From: an uncultured Dorea sp.
GTDB lineage: Bacteria > Bacillota > Clostridia > Lachnospirales > Lachnospiraceae
Length of the DNA stretch: 64,000 nucleotides
Assembly: GCA_910586965.1 (NCBI GenBank)
Contig: CAJUMF010000019.1
Coordinates: 1-64,000, forward strand
Direction of reading: 5' to 3'
Shown here: piece after piece, positions 17,509 to 25,697 of the stretch
Position numbering within the stretch: the first letter of the stretch is position 1
How the letters are laid out: every line of letters starts with the position of its first letter
Notes under the pieces: generated by a model
What the model saw: the letters and a program-made list of their open reading frames with translations, nothing else
The model's database searches: none
What the model was told of the DNA's origin: nothing
Program-made: the position numbers and the translations under genes

Positions 17509-18627
17509 TCAGTGTCCATTCAAAAGCCCCGCAATCTCCCTGTTTTTTAACTTCCCAAAAATCAGGAAAGAGACAACGACTGTAATCGCGGCGCACACCA
17601 TGCCACCAAGCAGACAGGTGCGGACATCCCCCCGGACATCAATATAGCCAATCATAATCCCCAGATCCGTGTAACAGGTAAGCACCCACCCAGCCAAAAG
17701 GCCCAGCACCGTACCAAAGCCGTTTAAAAACAGGATTTCCAGAAAAATCTCCCGGCACAACTGCCTCTCGTCTGCCCCGCACGCAAGCTCAATCCCGAAC
17801 TCCTCCTCCCGATGCTCAAACAAAAGCCCGAATATCCCAAGCATCCCAAAGGAAAATGTAACCAGGCTTAAAATCCCTGCCTTATTTATCATTCCGATAG
17901 AGAGTTTCACTTTATAAGAGTGATTCTTAAGCTCCGTTTCCGGTGCATAGACCTGATAATGATATTTCTTTTCATGGGCGGCATACAAATATCTTTCTAT
18001 CTCCCGGGAAACTGTTTCGGCATCCGCCAGCTCCGACGATTTCCACTCCGCATGGACCATGGCACCCGAAATCTCATCCTGCATCTGCTCCATATATTCC
18101 ACAGGCGCAGCCACGCAGCCGCTCAGCGCAATTTCCTCTGTCTCCGTCTTCCACCTCTGGCTCTCCAGCTCCTCCGGCATCTTTTGCGCCTGCAATTCCG
18201 GAAACGGATTTACCCCTTTCTCCACGATTCCCTGCACTTCCCGCCCCCAGTAAGAAGACCCTTCCTTAAGCCCCGCCTGACTGTAATCCAAAAGAATCAC
18301 CAGAAACTCATAATTTTCTTCCTTCCCGGCAAAAAACTGCGGAACCGCAACAAAGAAAAATGTCTTATCACCCGTCAGCCCTTGGAGCTTTTCGTAATCC
18401 TCCTTCGTAAACGCCTGCCCGTCAGGTGTGTCCCCGTCACTGTAAATCCCCAGGACCAGGTCCCTCTCCTGCCCCTTTCTTGCCGCCTCTTCTCCCGACA
18501 GCGAATAAAACAAATTTGCCGAATACACGAACACACTCATTCCAAGGGCAATCTCCGCAATCATCAATATAGAAATCCGTCTGTTCCACCACAACGTCCG
18601 CAATACCTTCCCGACAATATACTTCAT
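17509..18627 (-). CDS. FtsX-like ABC permease
   Basis: This 372-residue membrane protein has one N-terminal membrane helix (about 17-37), an extracytoplasmic domain of about 210 residues and three C-terminal helices, the FtsX/MacB fold. The last segment shows the usual cytoplasmic loop LLFEHREEEFGIELACGADERQL between helices. It overlaps the upstream permease by four bases and precedes the ATPase by 36 bases. The two permeases differ in sequence and would form a heterodimer over the ATPase. Confidence 0.87.
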   Translation of the reverse strand: MKYIVGKVLRTLWWNRRISILMIAEIALGMSVFVYSANLFYSLSGEEAARKGQERDLVLGIYSDGDTPDGQAFTKEDYEKLQGLTGDKTFFFVAVPQFFAGKEENYEFLVILLDYSQAGLKEGSSYWGREVQGIVEKGVNPFPELQAQKMPEELESQRWKTETEEIALSGCVAAPVEYMEQMQDEISGAMVHAEWKSSELADAETVSREIERYLYAAHEKKYHYQVYAPETELKNHSYKVKLSIGMINKAGILSLVTFSFGMLGIFGLLFEHREEEFGIELACGADERQLCREIFLEILFLNGFGTVLGLLAGWVLTCYTDLGIMIGYIDVRGDVRTCLLGGMVCAAITVVVSFLIFGKLKNREIAGLLNGH

Positions 18628-19748
18628 TGCATATCCCTCACTCTAAGCATCATGCTGATTGATTTCCTCCTGACCGCCCGCATCGCCGCCCACGTCAGAA
18701 TCCCGCACATGAGAAACGACATTACCGAAAACGCAAACACTGCCTCTCTGTCCAAAACTACCGCGCTGCCTAATCCAAAAATCTTCGCCAGCGGAAAAGC
18801 AGTAAGAAGGACAAGGCTTACAGCGGCGGCTGTAAGCATCAGCGTCTCAAAAAGCAGACACAATTTCACTTCCCCTTCCGCCGCCCCCAGCGCCATATTG
18901 ACCCCAATCACCTGCTGCTCATTTTCCAGTTTTCCCGTGAGAACGATGCTCTCATTCAGTATGAAAAACAAAAGCGCCGCTCCCGCCGCAGCTCCCCTCA
19001 GAAACCTCCATCGCATCTTTGCCGCAAGCGCATTTTCATAAAGGGTTTCCCCTTGCGTAACTTCCAGTATCTCCGCCGTCTCATCCGCACCTTCAATCTG
19101 CCGCGCGATGCCTTTTGCCGCTCCTTTTTCCGCCGCAGCGTCCTTCTCCCCAGCCGCAGCTCCTTTCGGGACAATGCAGGAAAACTGTATCAGGCTCTCT
19201 TTCCTGTACGCCCTTTCCATAGCACGGTAAGGAAGGATAATCCCGGAGTACTCATCCTCCATAAGTCCGATAACCTCAAACTGCTCCTCCCGGAGCTTAA
19301 CTTTGTCCCCAATCCCGCAGGAATACTCCCTGGCATACCGCCGGTTCAACAGGCAGACATTCTCCCCGTTCTCAAATTCGTTCTCCGCAAACGTCCTGCC
19401 CGAGACCTTTGGCAGCGGATAAAAATAATGCCCGTCAATCCCTTCCACCAACACATACTGATGGTTCCATTCCGCCATATCCTCCTCGTAATATGCGCTG
19501 ACAGACATCCCTTTCGCCGCCTCCTCATCTACGGCGTCAAACCTCTCCCCAAGCCAGTCAATCTGCACGGTGTTCTCCATCCCTTCAAACGTTGTATAAT
19601 AAATCACCCGGTCCACCGACCTGATATTCGCGATGCAAAAAGCCGGAAGTAAAAGCCCCGCATAAAAGGAGAAAACGTATAAAACATACCGCCTTTTTTC
19701 AGCCCTGACTTTCTGGAAAACCTGATGGAACAAATATCTGATCCTCCT
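18624..19748 (-). CDS. FtsX-like ABC permease
   Basis: This permease of about 374 residues is built like its partner: one N-terminal helix, a large outer domain and three C-terminal helices with the loop LTGKLENEQQVIGVNMALGA. The outer domain contains an Ala/Glu/Lys-rich low-complexity stretch (GAAAGEKDAAAEKGAAKG). I prefer the ATG behind GGGGAGGCTTAAGGATT. A GTG at 19781 that overlaps the upstream stop would add 11 residues and also fits the GTGA overlap style of this operon. Confidence 0.86.
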   Translation of the reverse strand, partial: RRIRYLFHQVFQKVRAEKRRYVLYVFSFYAGLLLPAFCIANIRSVDRVIYYTTFEGMENTVQIDWLGERFDAVDEEAAKGMSVSAYYEEDMAEWNHQYVLVEGIDGHYFYPLPKVSGRTFAENEFENGENVCLLNRRYAREYSCGIGDKVKLREEQFEVIGLMEDEYSGIILPYRAMERAYRKESLIQFSCIVPKGAAAGEKDAAAEKGAAKGIARQIEGADETAEILEVTQGETLYENALAAKMRWRFLRGAAAGAALLFFILNESIVLTGKLENEQQVIGVNMALGAAEGEVKLCLLFETLMLTAAAVSLVLLTAFPLAKIFGLGSAVVLDREAVFAFSVMSFLMCGILTWAAMRAVRRKSISMMLRVRDMQ

Positions 19749-19777
19749 CATAATCCTTAAGCCTCCCCTTATGTCTC

Positions 19778-20791
19778 TCACTGTTTCTTAACGCATCGGA
19801 ATATTTTCCCTGCCTTCGGCAGCACGATATAATACTCCCCCTGCGCCCCTTTCTTAATCTGCGGATATGTCTCATCCTCAAGCCCCTGTATATATGCGGC
19901 TGTCTCTTCATACCGCCCGTCCATGCCTAACACCATAACGGCTCCCGCGGCTCCCGAACAGCATACCAGCCTTTCTTCATCTATTATAAAATCCGTTATG
20001 TTAAATCCATAGGGCAGCTCACACACTTTTTCCAGCGCCTCCCCCTTTACCGCAAAAAGCCATTCCGGGGCATTAGTCGCGCCCCCAAAGCTGTCGTTTT
20101 CTTTATCGTAATACCGGATCATGGAATTTACCGCATAGATTTCATTCTCACGCCCAAAAACAGAACCGATAAAATTCTCTCCCGCCTCCTTTGCCTTTCC
20201 ATCCCTGTACCAGTCAATCACGGAATTTTTTAACGAAAGCCCTGCAACATATATCCCTTCTTCACTGACAGCCAAATCCTCCGGCAGATAATCCGGATCA
20301 ATCTCCTTTTTATTTTTCAGTTCCACTTCTCCAATATAAGCCAGCTCCCTGTCAAAGATCTGTATCCTCTGATTCCCCTGGTCGATGATATACACCTTGT
20401 CCTGATATCCCGCAATGGCTCCCGGCGCTGAAAACTCCCCTTCCCCGCTCCCGGTCTTCCCCACCTTTTTTATCACATTCCCTTCCCCGTCCGCCTTAAC
20501 GACACAGTCATTTTCCCTGTCCGTGATGATTATCCCGTCTTCCCCGCACAAAATACCGCCCGGACGCAAGACCGCCCCGCATCTCCATTCTTCGCAGACA
20601 TACTCCTGCTTATATACATCTTCCAGCGATGCCAGCGCCGAATCCTCCGCTTTCAAGACATCCTCATCATAAATTGGCAGCACCTTATCCTTTGACTCCT
20701 CCATCAGCCGGTAACTGTCACTCTTCTGGCATCCCGCCGCACAGACAGATGCCTGGCAGATAACACCACACAAAATCATCCTCTTTCCCAT
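19778..20791 (-). CDS. NHL/6-bladed beta-propeller lipoprotein
   Basis: This protein of about 337 residues has an export signal ending in CAAGCQK (a weak lipobox), then a propeller. NHL-type blades are visible, such as GEGEFSAPGAIAGYQDKVYIIDQGNQRIQIFD-like stretches with the usual GNQRIQ turn. The ribosome site AAAGGGG lies before the chosen ATG; an in-frame ATG nine codons upstream is less likely. It is the first gene of the operon with the two permeases, ATPase, sigma and anti-sigma genes. It is probably an extracellular binding or sensing partner of the FtsX-type transporter; the ligand is unknown. Confidence 0.8.
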   Translation of the reverse strand: MGKRMILCGVICQASVCAAGCQKSDSYRLMEESKDKVLPIYDEDVLKAEDSALASLEDVYKQEYVCEEWRCGAVLRPGGILCGEDGIIITDRENDCVVKADGEGNVIKKVGKTGSGEGEFSAPGAIAGYQDKVYIIDQGNQRIQIFDRELAYIGEVELKNKKEIDPDYLPEDLAVSEEGIYVAGLSLKNSVIDWYRDGKAKEAGENFIGSVFGRENEIYAVNSMIRYYDKENDSFGGATNAPEWLFAVKGEALEKVCELPYGFNITDFIIDEERLVCCSGAAGAVMVLGMDGRYEETAAYIQGLEDETYPQIKKGAQGEYYIVLPKAGKIFRCVKKQ

Positions 20792-20884
20792 ATAAAACCC
20801 CTTTCCGCGCAAAGACAACCGCTGTTCACTCTGTTCTCTTTACCTGTTAGACGAATGGCCTGTCATTTCGTTACAGCTTTTTTC

Positions 20885-20929
20885 AAAAAAACACAGGGAG
20901 ATTACCGTACGCTTAATAATCTCCCTGTG
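20885..20929 (-). terminator. terminator of the Lon-like AAA+ gene
   Basis: A perfect 13-bp stem (cacagggagatta against taatctccctgtg) is followed on the minus strand by TTTTTTT. It lies about 50 bases after the AAA+ gene stop and insulates the NHL operon downstream. Confidence 0.92.
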
Positions 20930-20975
20930 CTGCTTTATCCACCGTGGTTATCCATTCCATATGCATTTTTATCAT

Positions 20976-22460
20976 CTATGGCAGAAGTGCTTTCACCATC
21001 TTTTCATCAAAAGTTACCGATTCCACATGATCCGCCTCTATCTGATACAGCGCATTGGCTGCGATATGTTCGGCAGCCTGCTCAAGATCGCGGATCCCAC
21101 TGGTATTTTTATAGATATCAATCACTGCTTCAAGACCATCCGCAGTCAGCATACATTCATGCTTATGCATTCCGATCCGCTTCATCACTTTCGGAAGGGC
21201 ATACTTAGAAAAGATCACTTTCTTTTCCTCCGCCGTATAATCCGGAATCTCTATAACGGCAAAGCGCGACATCAAAGGCGCACTGATCTGTGACCTGTCA
21301 TTGGCCGTCGCAATCGGGTAGACACCGCCTGTGGGAATCATACATTCAATGTAATTATCTGTAAATCCAAGATTATCAAGCAGTGTCAGAAGAACGTCGG
21401 CAGGATTGCCATTTCCTTTTCCTGCTGCCGCCTTATCAAGCTCATTGATAATGAATACCAGATTGGATTCCCCCGCCATAGAGAATGCTTCCATGATAAT
21501 TCCCGGCTTTGCATTGGCATAGATTCTGGAACTTCCGGTAAGCTGCTCGGGGTCATTGATGGAACTCATATCAAGCGTTGTCCACGGCAGCTTTAAGATA
21601 CGTGCCACTGCATAGGCAATCTGGGACTTTCCGGTTCCTGCCGGACCAATGAGAAGCAGTCCATATGCCGGCAGAGTATGAGTCCTGTTGATCTGGATGA
21701 TCGTCTCGATGATCCTCTGCTTCACCCGTTCCATACCATAGAGTTCTTCATTAAGGATACGGCGCGCTTCCTCAACATCTATCCGCTCAAAATAATTATT
21801 CTTCCACCGGACATTCATCATGATGGAAAGAGCACGCTGAGCATGACGGCGCTCCTCCTGCGACACCTCACCGGAACGTGCCACGGCTAGATTCCTCCTT
21901 GCCCACAGACGGATATTGTCGGGAAGCGTCCTTCCCGCACAGTTCATAAAATCTGTAATGCTCTGGATACTGGTAAGTTTCATACTGTCGCCGGTCTCTT
22001 CCTTATCTTCATCCTCCGCTTCATCCTCCGGCGCATGACTTGAAAGAAGGCGTTCGATCATAAACTGTAAAAAGCCATCTTCCGCCGAGAGCTTAGCCGC
22101 TCCGCCAAAAGCAATTTCCCGTATCTTATATACAATATATTTGTCCTCCTGCACCGCACCGGAAAGACGCACGCTGATGCGGTTTTCTCCCAGCCATTTC
22201 AGGAGGCTTACAAAGCGGGCATCAAGCTGTAAGATGTCTGCACTCACAACTTTCGCTTCCCCTTTTAATTCAAAAGCCGTCCTATTTGCCGGATTGGCAA
22301 ATACTCCGCAGGAGTGGTGTTTTAGTCCCGCATGGCTGTTATCCAGAACAAGGATCGGATGCTCTGCAGACGCTTCCGGCTCGTTTGTATGAAGTATGGT
22401 GTATGTACATTCCGACACCTTTTCCCTCTCCGGCGAATTTTTAAAATCAAATACTGGCAT
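20976..22460 (-). CDS. Lon-type AAA+ ATPase without protease domain
   Basis: This is a 494-residue soluble protein. Residues 1-215 form an unfamiliar N-terminal region with an acidic linker at about 144-158. From about 230 it follows the Lon ATPase module: LYGMERVKQRIIE, Walker A GPAGTGKS (272-279), a substrate loop region, Walker B position VFIINELDK (335-343), sensor 1 IATAN (387), arginine finger SRF (399) and sensor 2 GIRDLEQ (457). The chain stops there, so the Lon Ser-Lys peptidase domain is absent, as is the N-terminal LON substrate domain. The Walker B Asp is Asn 339, while the catalytic Glu 340 remains. It is likely a chaperone-like or motor ATPase. It has its own promoter region and terminator, so no partner is obvious. 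Confidence 0.85.
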   Translation of the reverse strand: MPVFDFKNSPEREKVSECTYTILHTNEPEASAEHPILVLDNSHAGLKHHSCGVFANPANRTAFELKGEAKVVSADILQLDARFVSLLKWLGENRISVRLSGAVQEDKYIVYKIREIAFGGAAKLSAEDGFLQFMIERLLSSHAPEDEAEDEDKEETGDSMKLTSIQSITDFMNCAGRTLPDNIRLWARRNLAVARSGEVSQEERRHAQRALSIMMNVRWKNNYFERIDVEEARRILNEELYGMERVKQRIIETIIQINRTHTLPAYGLLLIGPAGTGKSQIAYAVARILKLPWTTLDMSSINDPEQLTGSSRIYANAKPGIIMEAFSMAGESNLVFIINELDKAAAGKGNGNPADVLLTLLDNLGFTDNYIECMIPTGGVYPIATANDRSQISAPLMSRFAVIEIPDYTAEEKKVIFSKYALPKVMKRIGMHKHECMLTADGLEAVIDIYKNTSGIRDLEQAAEHIAANALYQIEADHVESVTFDEKMVKALLP

Positions 22461-22555
22461 GATCAGTTCCTCCCTAATTTTTCTTTAACACTTTAAAGAG
22501 CAGTACCAACGATAACGATATATTAACCCACATCTATGTAATAATCAATATATCT

Positions 22556-24559
22556 TTATGAAAACTTCGTATGCTTTCGTATGAAAACAGGCATGTAGCC
22601 AAGCGGGGCTCTTTCCTCCACATATTGCCCGCTTTCATTCGTCGTATATACTTCTCCTGTTAATCCGCTGGTCCATACACCTTCAGGCAGATATACCCGG
22701 CGGCTTCTGGCTTTGTACTCCATGACCGGCGCCGCCAGCACATGCGCTCCAAACAAATATTCATCCGAAAGCTCGTACGTGTTTGGGTCGTTGGGATACT
22801 CATACACCAAAGGCCTCATAAGAGGAGTTCCCGTCAATTTTGTAATTTCCAATTGCTCTTTAATATAAGGAATCAATTTATCTCTTATATCCAAATATTC
22901 ACGCATAATCTGATATGCCTCTTCCCCAAAACTCCAGATTTCATTAGGACCTCCCGTATTACATTCTCCGGACATATCCTCCATATTCCCTTCTTTAACG
23001 TAGGGCTTTCTGTAACCGTGCATCCGCAGGACCGGGCAGAATACACCAAACTGAAACCAGCGGATCATCAGCTCCCGAAATTCTTCTTCCTCCCCGTCAC
23101 CTCCGTAAAAGCCGCCTATATCCGTCGTCCAAAGAGGGATTGCGCACATCGCCATCCTAAGTCCCGCAGTAAGCTGTTTCCTGAAACTTTCAAATGTAGA
23201 GGGCACATCTCCGGACCATACCACAGCCTTCAGACGTTGCGTCCCAATCCATGCGCTCCGCACAAGGATCATGCCGTCACGGAGCCCGGCCTCAGACATC
23301 CGTTCTTCAATCCCGGCGCAGTAAGCATAAGGATAATAATTAGACATTTCCAGACCGTTTCCCATCCGAAATCTCATATTTTCATAATCATACGGATATA
23401 TCTCCGGTTCGGCCTCATCAAGCCAAAAAGAAGAGATACCGCAGGAGACATAACTTTCTTTCAGCTTCTCCCACATGATATCGGCTGCCTCCGGATTCGT
23501 CATATCTACATAAGTCTCAGCACCGCGGCACATATAGAATACATCCGGCCCACGCTCTGCCTTTAACAGCCCGCCTGCTTCATCAAGTCTTTCATAATTT
23601 TCGCTTCTTCTGTCCACTGTCGGCCACACTGACACCATCAGACGAATCCCCATTTCTTCCAATTCCTTTACCATTTCCTCCGGTTCCGGGAAATATCGTT
23701 CGTCAAATCTCCAATCTCCCTGATACGGCCAGTGAAAATAATCCAGTACAAGGACAGACACGGGAATTTTCCGGCAGACGTGCTCCCGCGCGATAGCCAA
23801 AAGCTCCTCCTGCGAACCGTACCTGAGTTTGCTCTGCCACAAGCCAAATACCCATTCCGGCACATCCGGCATTCTCCCTGTAAGCTCTGTATAATTTTTC
23901 ATTATTTCTGCCGGGCAGCCTCCCCCTATCACAATATAATCCAACTGCCTGCTGCGCTCTGCCATCCACAACGTCCTGTTTTTAACAAATTCCGCCCTTC
24001 CTACTGCCGGATTATTCCACAGGAATCCATAACCTAACGTGGATATATAGAAAGGAATTGTACATTTTGTATTTTTTTGGCAAAGGTCAACCGTACATCC
24101 CTTTAAGTCAAAACATCCCGTATTTTCCTGCCCCATACCATATATATGCTCTTCCATATTCGCCTCAAAGATGGTCTGAATCTGAAAACATTCTCCGCCG
24201 ACCCCTTTATATTCCCGTCCCTTTTGAAAAGGCGGCATTCCCACGCTTTCATCAATCCACATCTCCCGTAAGATCCGAACATCCTCATAATAAAAAGTGA
24301 GCTTTCCGTTCCCTTCTACCCGAACCGTAAGCTTTCCATTCTGAAGCACTGCATCATTATCCGTTCTGTAAGCCTTTACCTTTGACCCTTCCTGTATCCC
24401 GAAAGTCAGACTATCATTCAAATTGTACTTCCTCTGCTCATCAATTGGCGTACAAAAAGAAGCCCTGACACGGATACTCTCCCTGCCACAAGCTTCCAGT
24501 AATACTTCCTCACCTCTATACGACCAACTCAACCGGCCATTTTCAATTCTATATTCCAT
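22556..24559 (-). CDS. glycoside hydrolase family 31 (alpha-xylosidase/alpha-glucosidase type)
   Basis: This 667-residue cytoplasmic enzyme (no signal peptide) has a galactose-mutarotase-like N-terminal domain and the GH31 barrel. WQSKLRYGSQEE and VLDYFHWPYQGDWRFDERYFPEP are typical of the YicI/XylS side of the family. The predicted nucleophile is Asp 381 in FWLDEAEPE and the acid/base Asp 451 in WSGDVPSTF. It releases alpha-linked xylose or glucose from imported oligosaccharides. It is the last gene of the sugar locus, after the LacI regulator. The exact substrate cannot be read from sequence. Confidence 0.9.
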   Translation of the reverse strand: MEYRIENGRLSWSYRGEEVLLEACGRESIRVRASFCTPIDEQRKYNLNDSLTFGIQEGSKVKAYRTDNDAVLQNGKLTVRVEGNGKLTFYYEDVRILREMWIDESVGMPPFQKGREYKGVGGECFQIQTIFEANMEEHIYGMGQENTGCFDLKGCTVDLCQKNTKCTIPFYISTLGYGFLWNNPAVGRAEFVKNRTLWMAERSRQLDYIVIGGGCPAEIMKNYTELTGRMPDVPEWVFGLWQSKLRYGSQEELLAIAREHVCRKIPVSVLVLDYFHWPYQGDWRFDERYFPEPEEMVKELEEMGIRLMVSVWPTVDRRSENYERLDEAGGLLKAERGPDVFYMCRGAETYVDMTNPEAADIMWEKLKESYVSCGISSFWLDEAEPEIYPYDYENMRFRMGNGLEMSNYYPYAYCAGIEERMSEAGLRDGMILVRSAWIGTQRLKAVVWSGDVPSTFESFRKQLTAGLRMAMCAIPLWTTDIGGFYGGDGEEEEFRELMIRWFQFGVFCPVLRMHGYRKPYVKEGNMEDMSGECNTGGPNEIWSFGEEAYQIMREYLDIRDKLIPYIKEQLEITKLTGTPLMRPLVYEYPNDPNTYELSDEYLFGAHVLAAPVMEYKARSRRVYLPEGVWTSGLTGEVYTTNESGQYVEERAPLGYMPVFIRKHTKFS

Positions 24560-24616
24560 CTTATCTCTCCATGTCTGGAGAACAGGTTCTATGTACTTAT
24601 TTTTTGTTGCTGACTG

Positions 24617-25678
24617 TTATTCAAAATATTCACAGTTATTTGCAAACACTACGTTCAAGGGCAGATAATAATCATTTTGATTCGGCCTTCTTCCATAGCA
24701 GACATACTCGAACATCAACTGAACTGCCCGGTAGCTTTGCTGGGACAAATCCTGATATATGACTGCATCTATTGTGGAATTCTTAATATACGGCACGATC
24801 TCCGGATATATATCATATCCCAGGAGAATCTTGTTTTGCGTATTATTCTCCTCCAAATACTCTGCAACACATGCGAGATTACAGACAAAATCTACAATGA
24901 CGTCCGGCCGTCTCTCCTTTAGTATCGCACGTATTTCCCTCTTTTCCTCCTCCGGCACCGGCGAAGTCCACGCATTCTCCAACATTCTGAGCTTCTTCTT
25001 TGACTTCGCAGCCATATCATAAAACCCGGCAAGCCGCTCTCCTACCACAAGCTTATCCTGATGATTATGCTCACTGATAAGAAGCTGCACTCTGCTCCCT
25101 GAAGGAGCAAGTTTACTTAACAGCTCCATCATCAGCTTCCCGCTTAGATAGTCGTTGCAGCCTACGCTGCAGATTGGCTGCACCTCTGGTATCCTCCGCG
25201 AAAAAAGAATAATGTTCCGGCCTCTTTCTGTCATCTCTTTAATATGCGGATATACATATTCATAGTGATAGCAAAAAATAATAAAGTTCTCGATTCCCTG
25301 CTCTTCCAGTTCTTTTAAATCATTAATCTGCTGCCTGGGTGCTTCTCTGTCCGAGTACCTTTTTATCATCTGCAGGCCATCGTCTTCATAATCAGCAACG
25401 GCCCTCTCGATTCCCTCATCTATTTCTCTGAAAAAATACTCAAAGCGCATAGAATAAAATCCTACGAACGCAATCTTATATTCCTTATGCTTTGCCAGAT
25501 TCCTTGCATTATTATTCGTTCGGAAATTATATTCCTCCAGCGCTCGGAACACCCGCTCCTTTGTCTCCTCCGAAAAGGATCCTTTTTGATGCATAATATT
25601 ATAAAGAGTCGTCCTTGAAAGCTTTAACTCCTTTGCCAATTGATTCATGGTCATACGATTCTTCATATTATTACTCAT
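24617..25678 (-). CDS. LacI-family transcriptional regulator
   Basis: This regulator of about 353 residues has the LacI helix-turn-helix near the N terminus (MNQLAKELKLSRTTLYNIMHQKGSFSEETKERV), then a periplasmic-binding-like sensor domain (KIAFVGFYSMRFEYFF onward, SVGCNDYLSGKLMMEL, ILLGYDIYPE). The start is placed at the ATG behind AGGGAC, 20 bases after the stop of the GH127-like gene; a longer start would overlap that gene. It lies inside the sugar operon and most likely represses it by binding the palindromic sites found before the binding-protein gene. The inducer is probably the transported sugar. Confidence 0.9.
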   Translation of the reverse strand: MSNNMKNRMTMNQLAKELKLSRTTLYNIMHQKGSFSEETKERVFRALEEYNFRTNNNARNLAKHKEYKIAFVGFYSMRFEYFFREIDEGIERAVADYEDDGLQMIKRYSDREAPRQQINDLKELEEQGIENFIIFCYHYEYVYPHIKEMTERGRNIILFSRRIPEVQPICSVGCNDYLSGKLMMELLSKLAPSGSRVQLLISEHNHQDKLVVGERLAGFYDMAAKSKKKLRMLENAWTSPVPEEEKREIRAILKERRPDVIVDFVCNLACVAEYLEENNTQNKILLGYDIYPEIVPYIKNSTIDAVIYQDLSQQSYRAVQLMFEYVCYGRRPNQNDYYLPLNVVFANNCEYFE

Positions 25679-25697
25679 AGATCTGTCCCTGCTCTTT

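Noticed and set aside
17920..19041. Long open frame of 373 codons on the plus strand
   Set aside because: It lies opposite the two FtsX-like permease genes, has His/Arg/Pro-rich composition, no ribosome site and no domain. It is a shadow frame.
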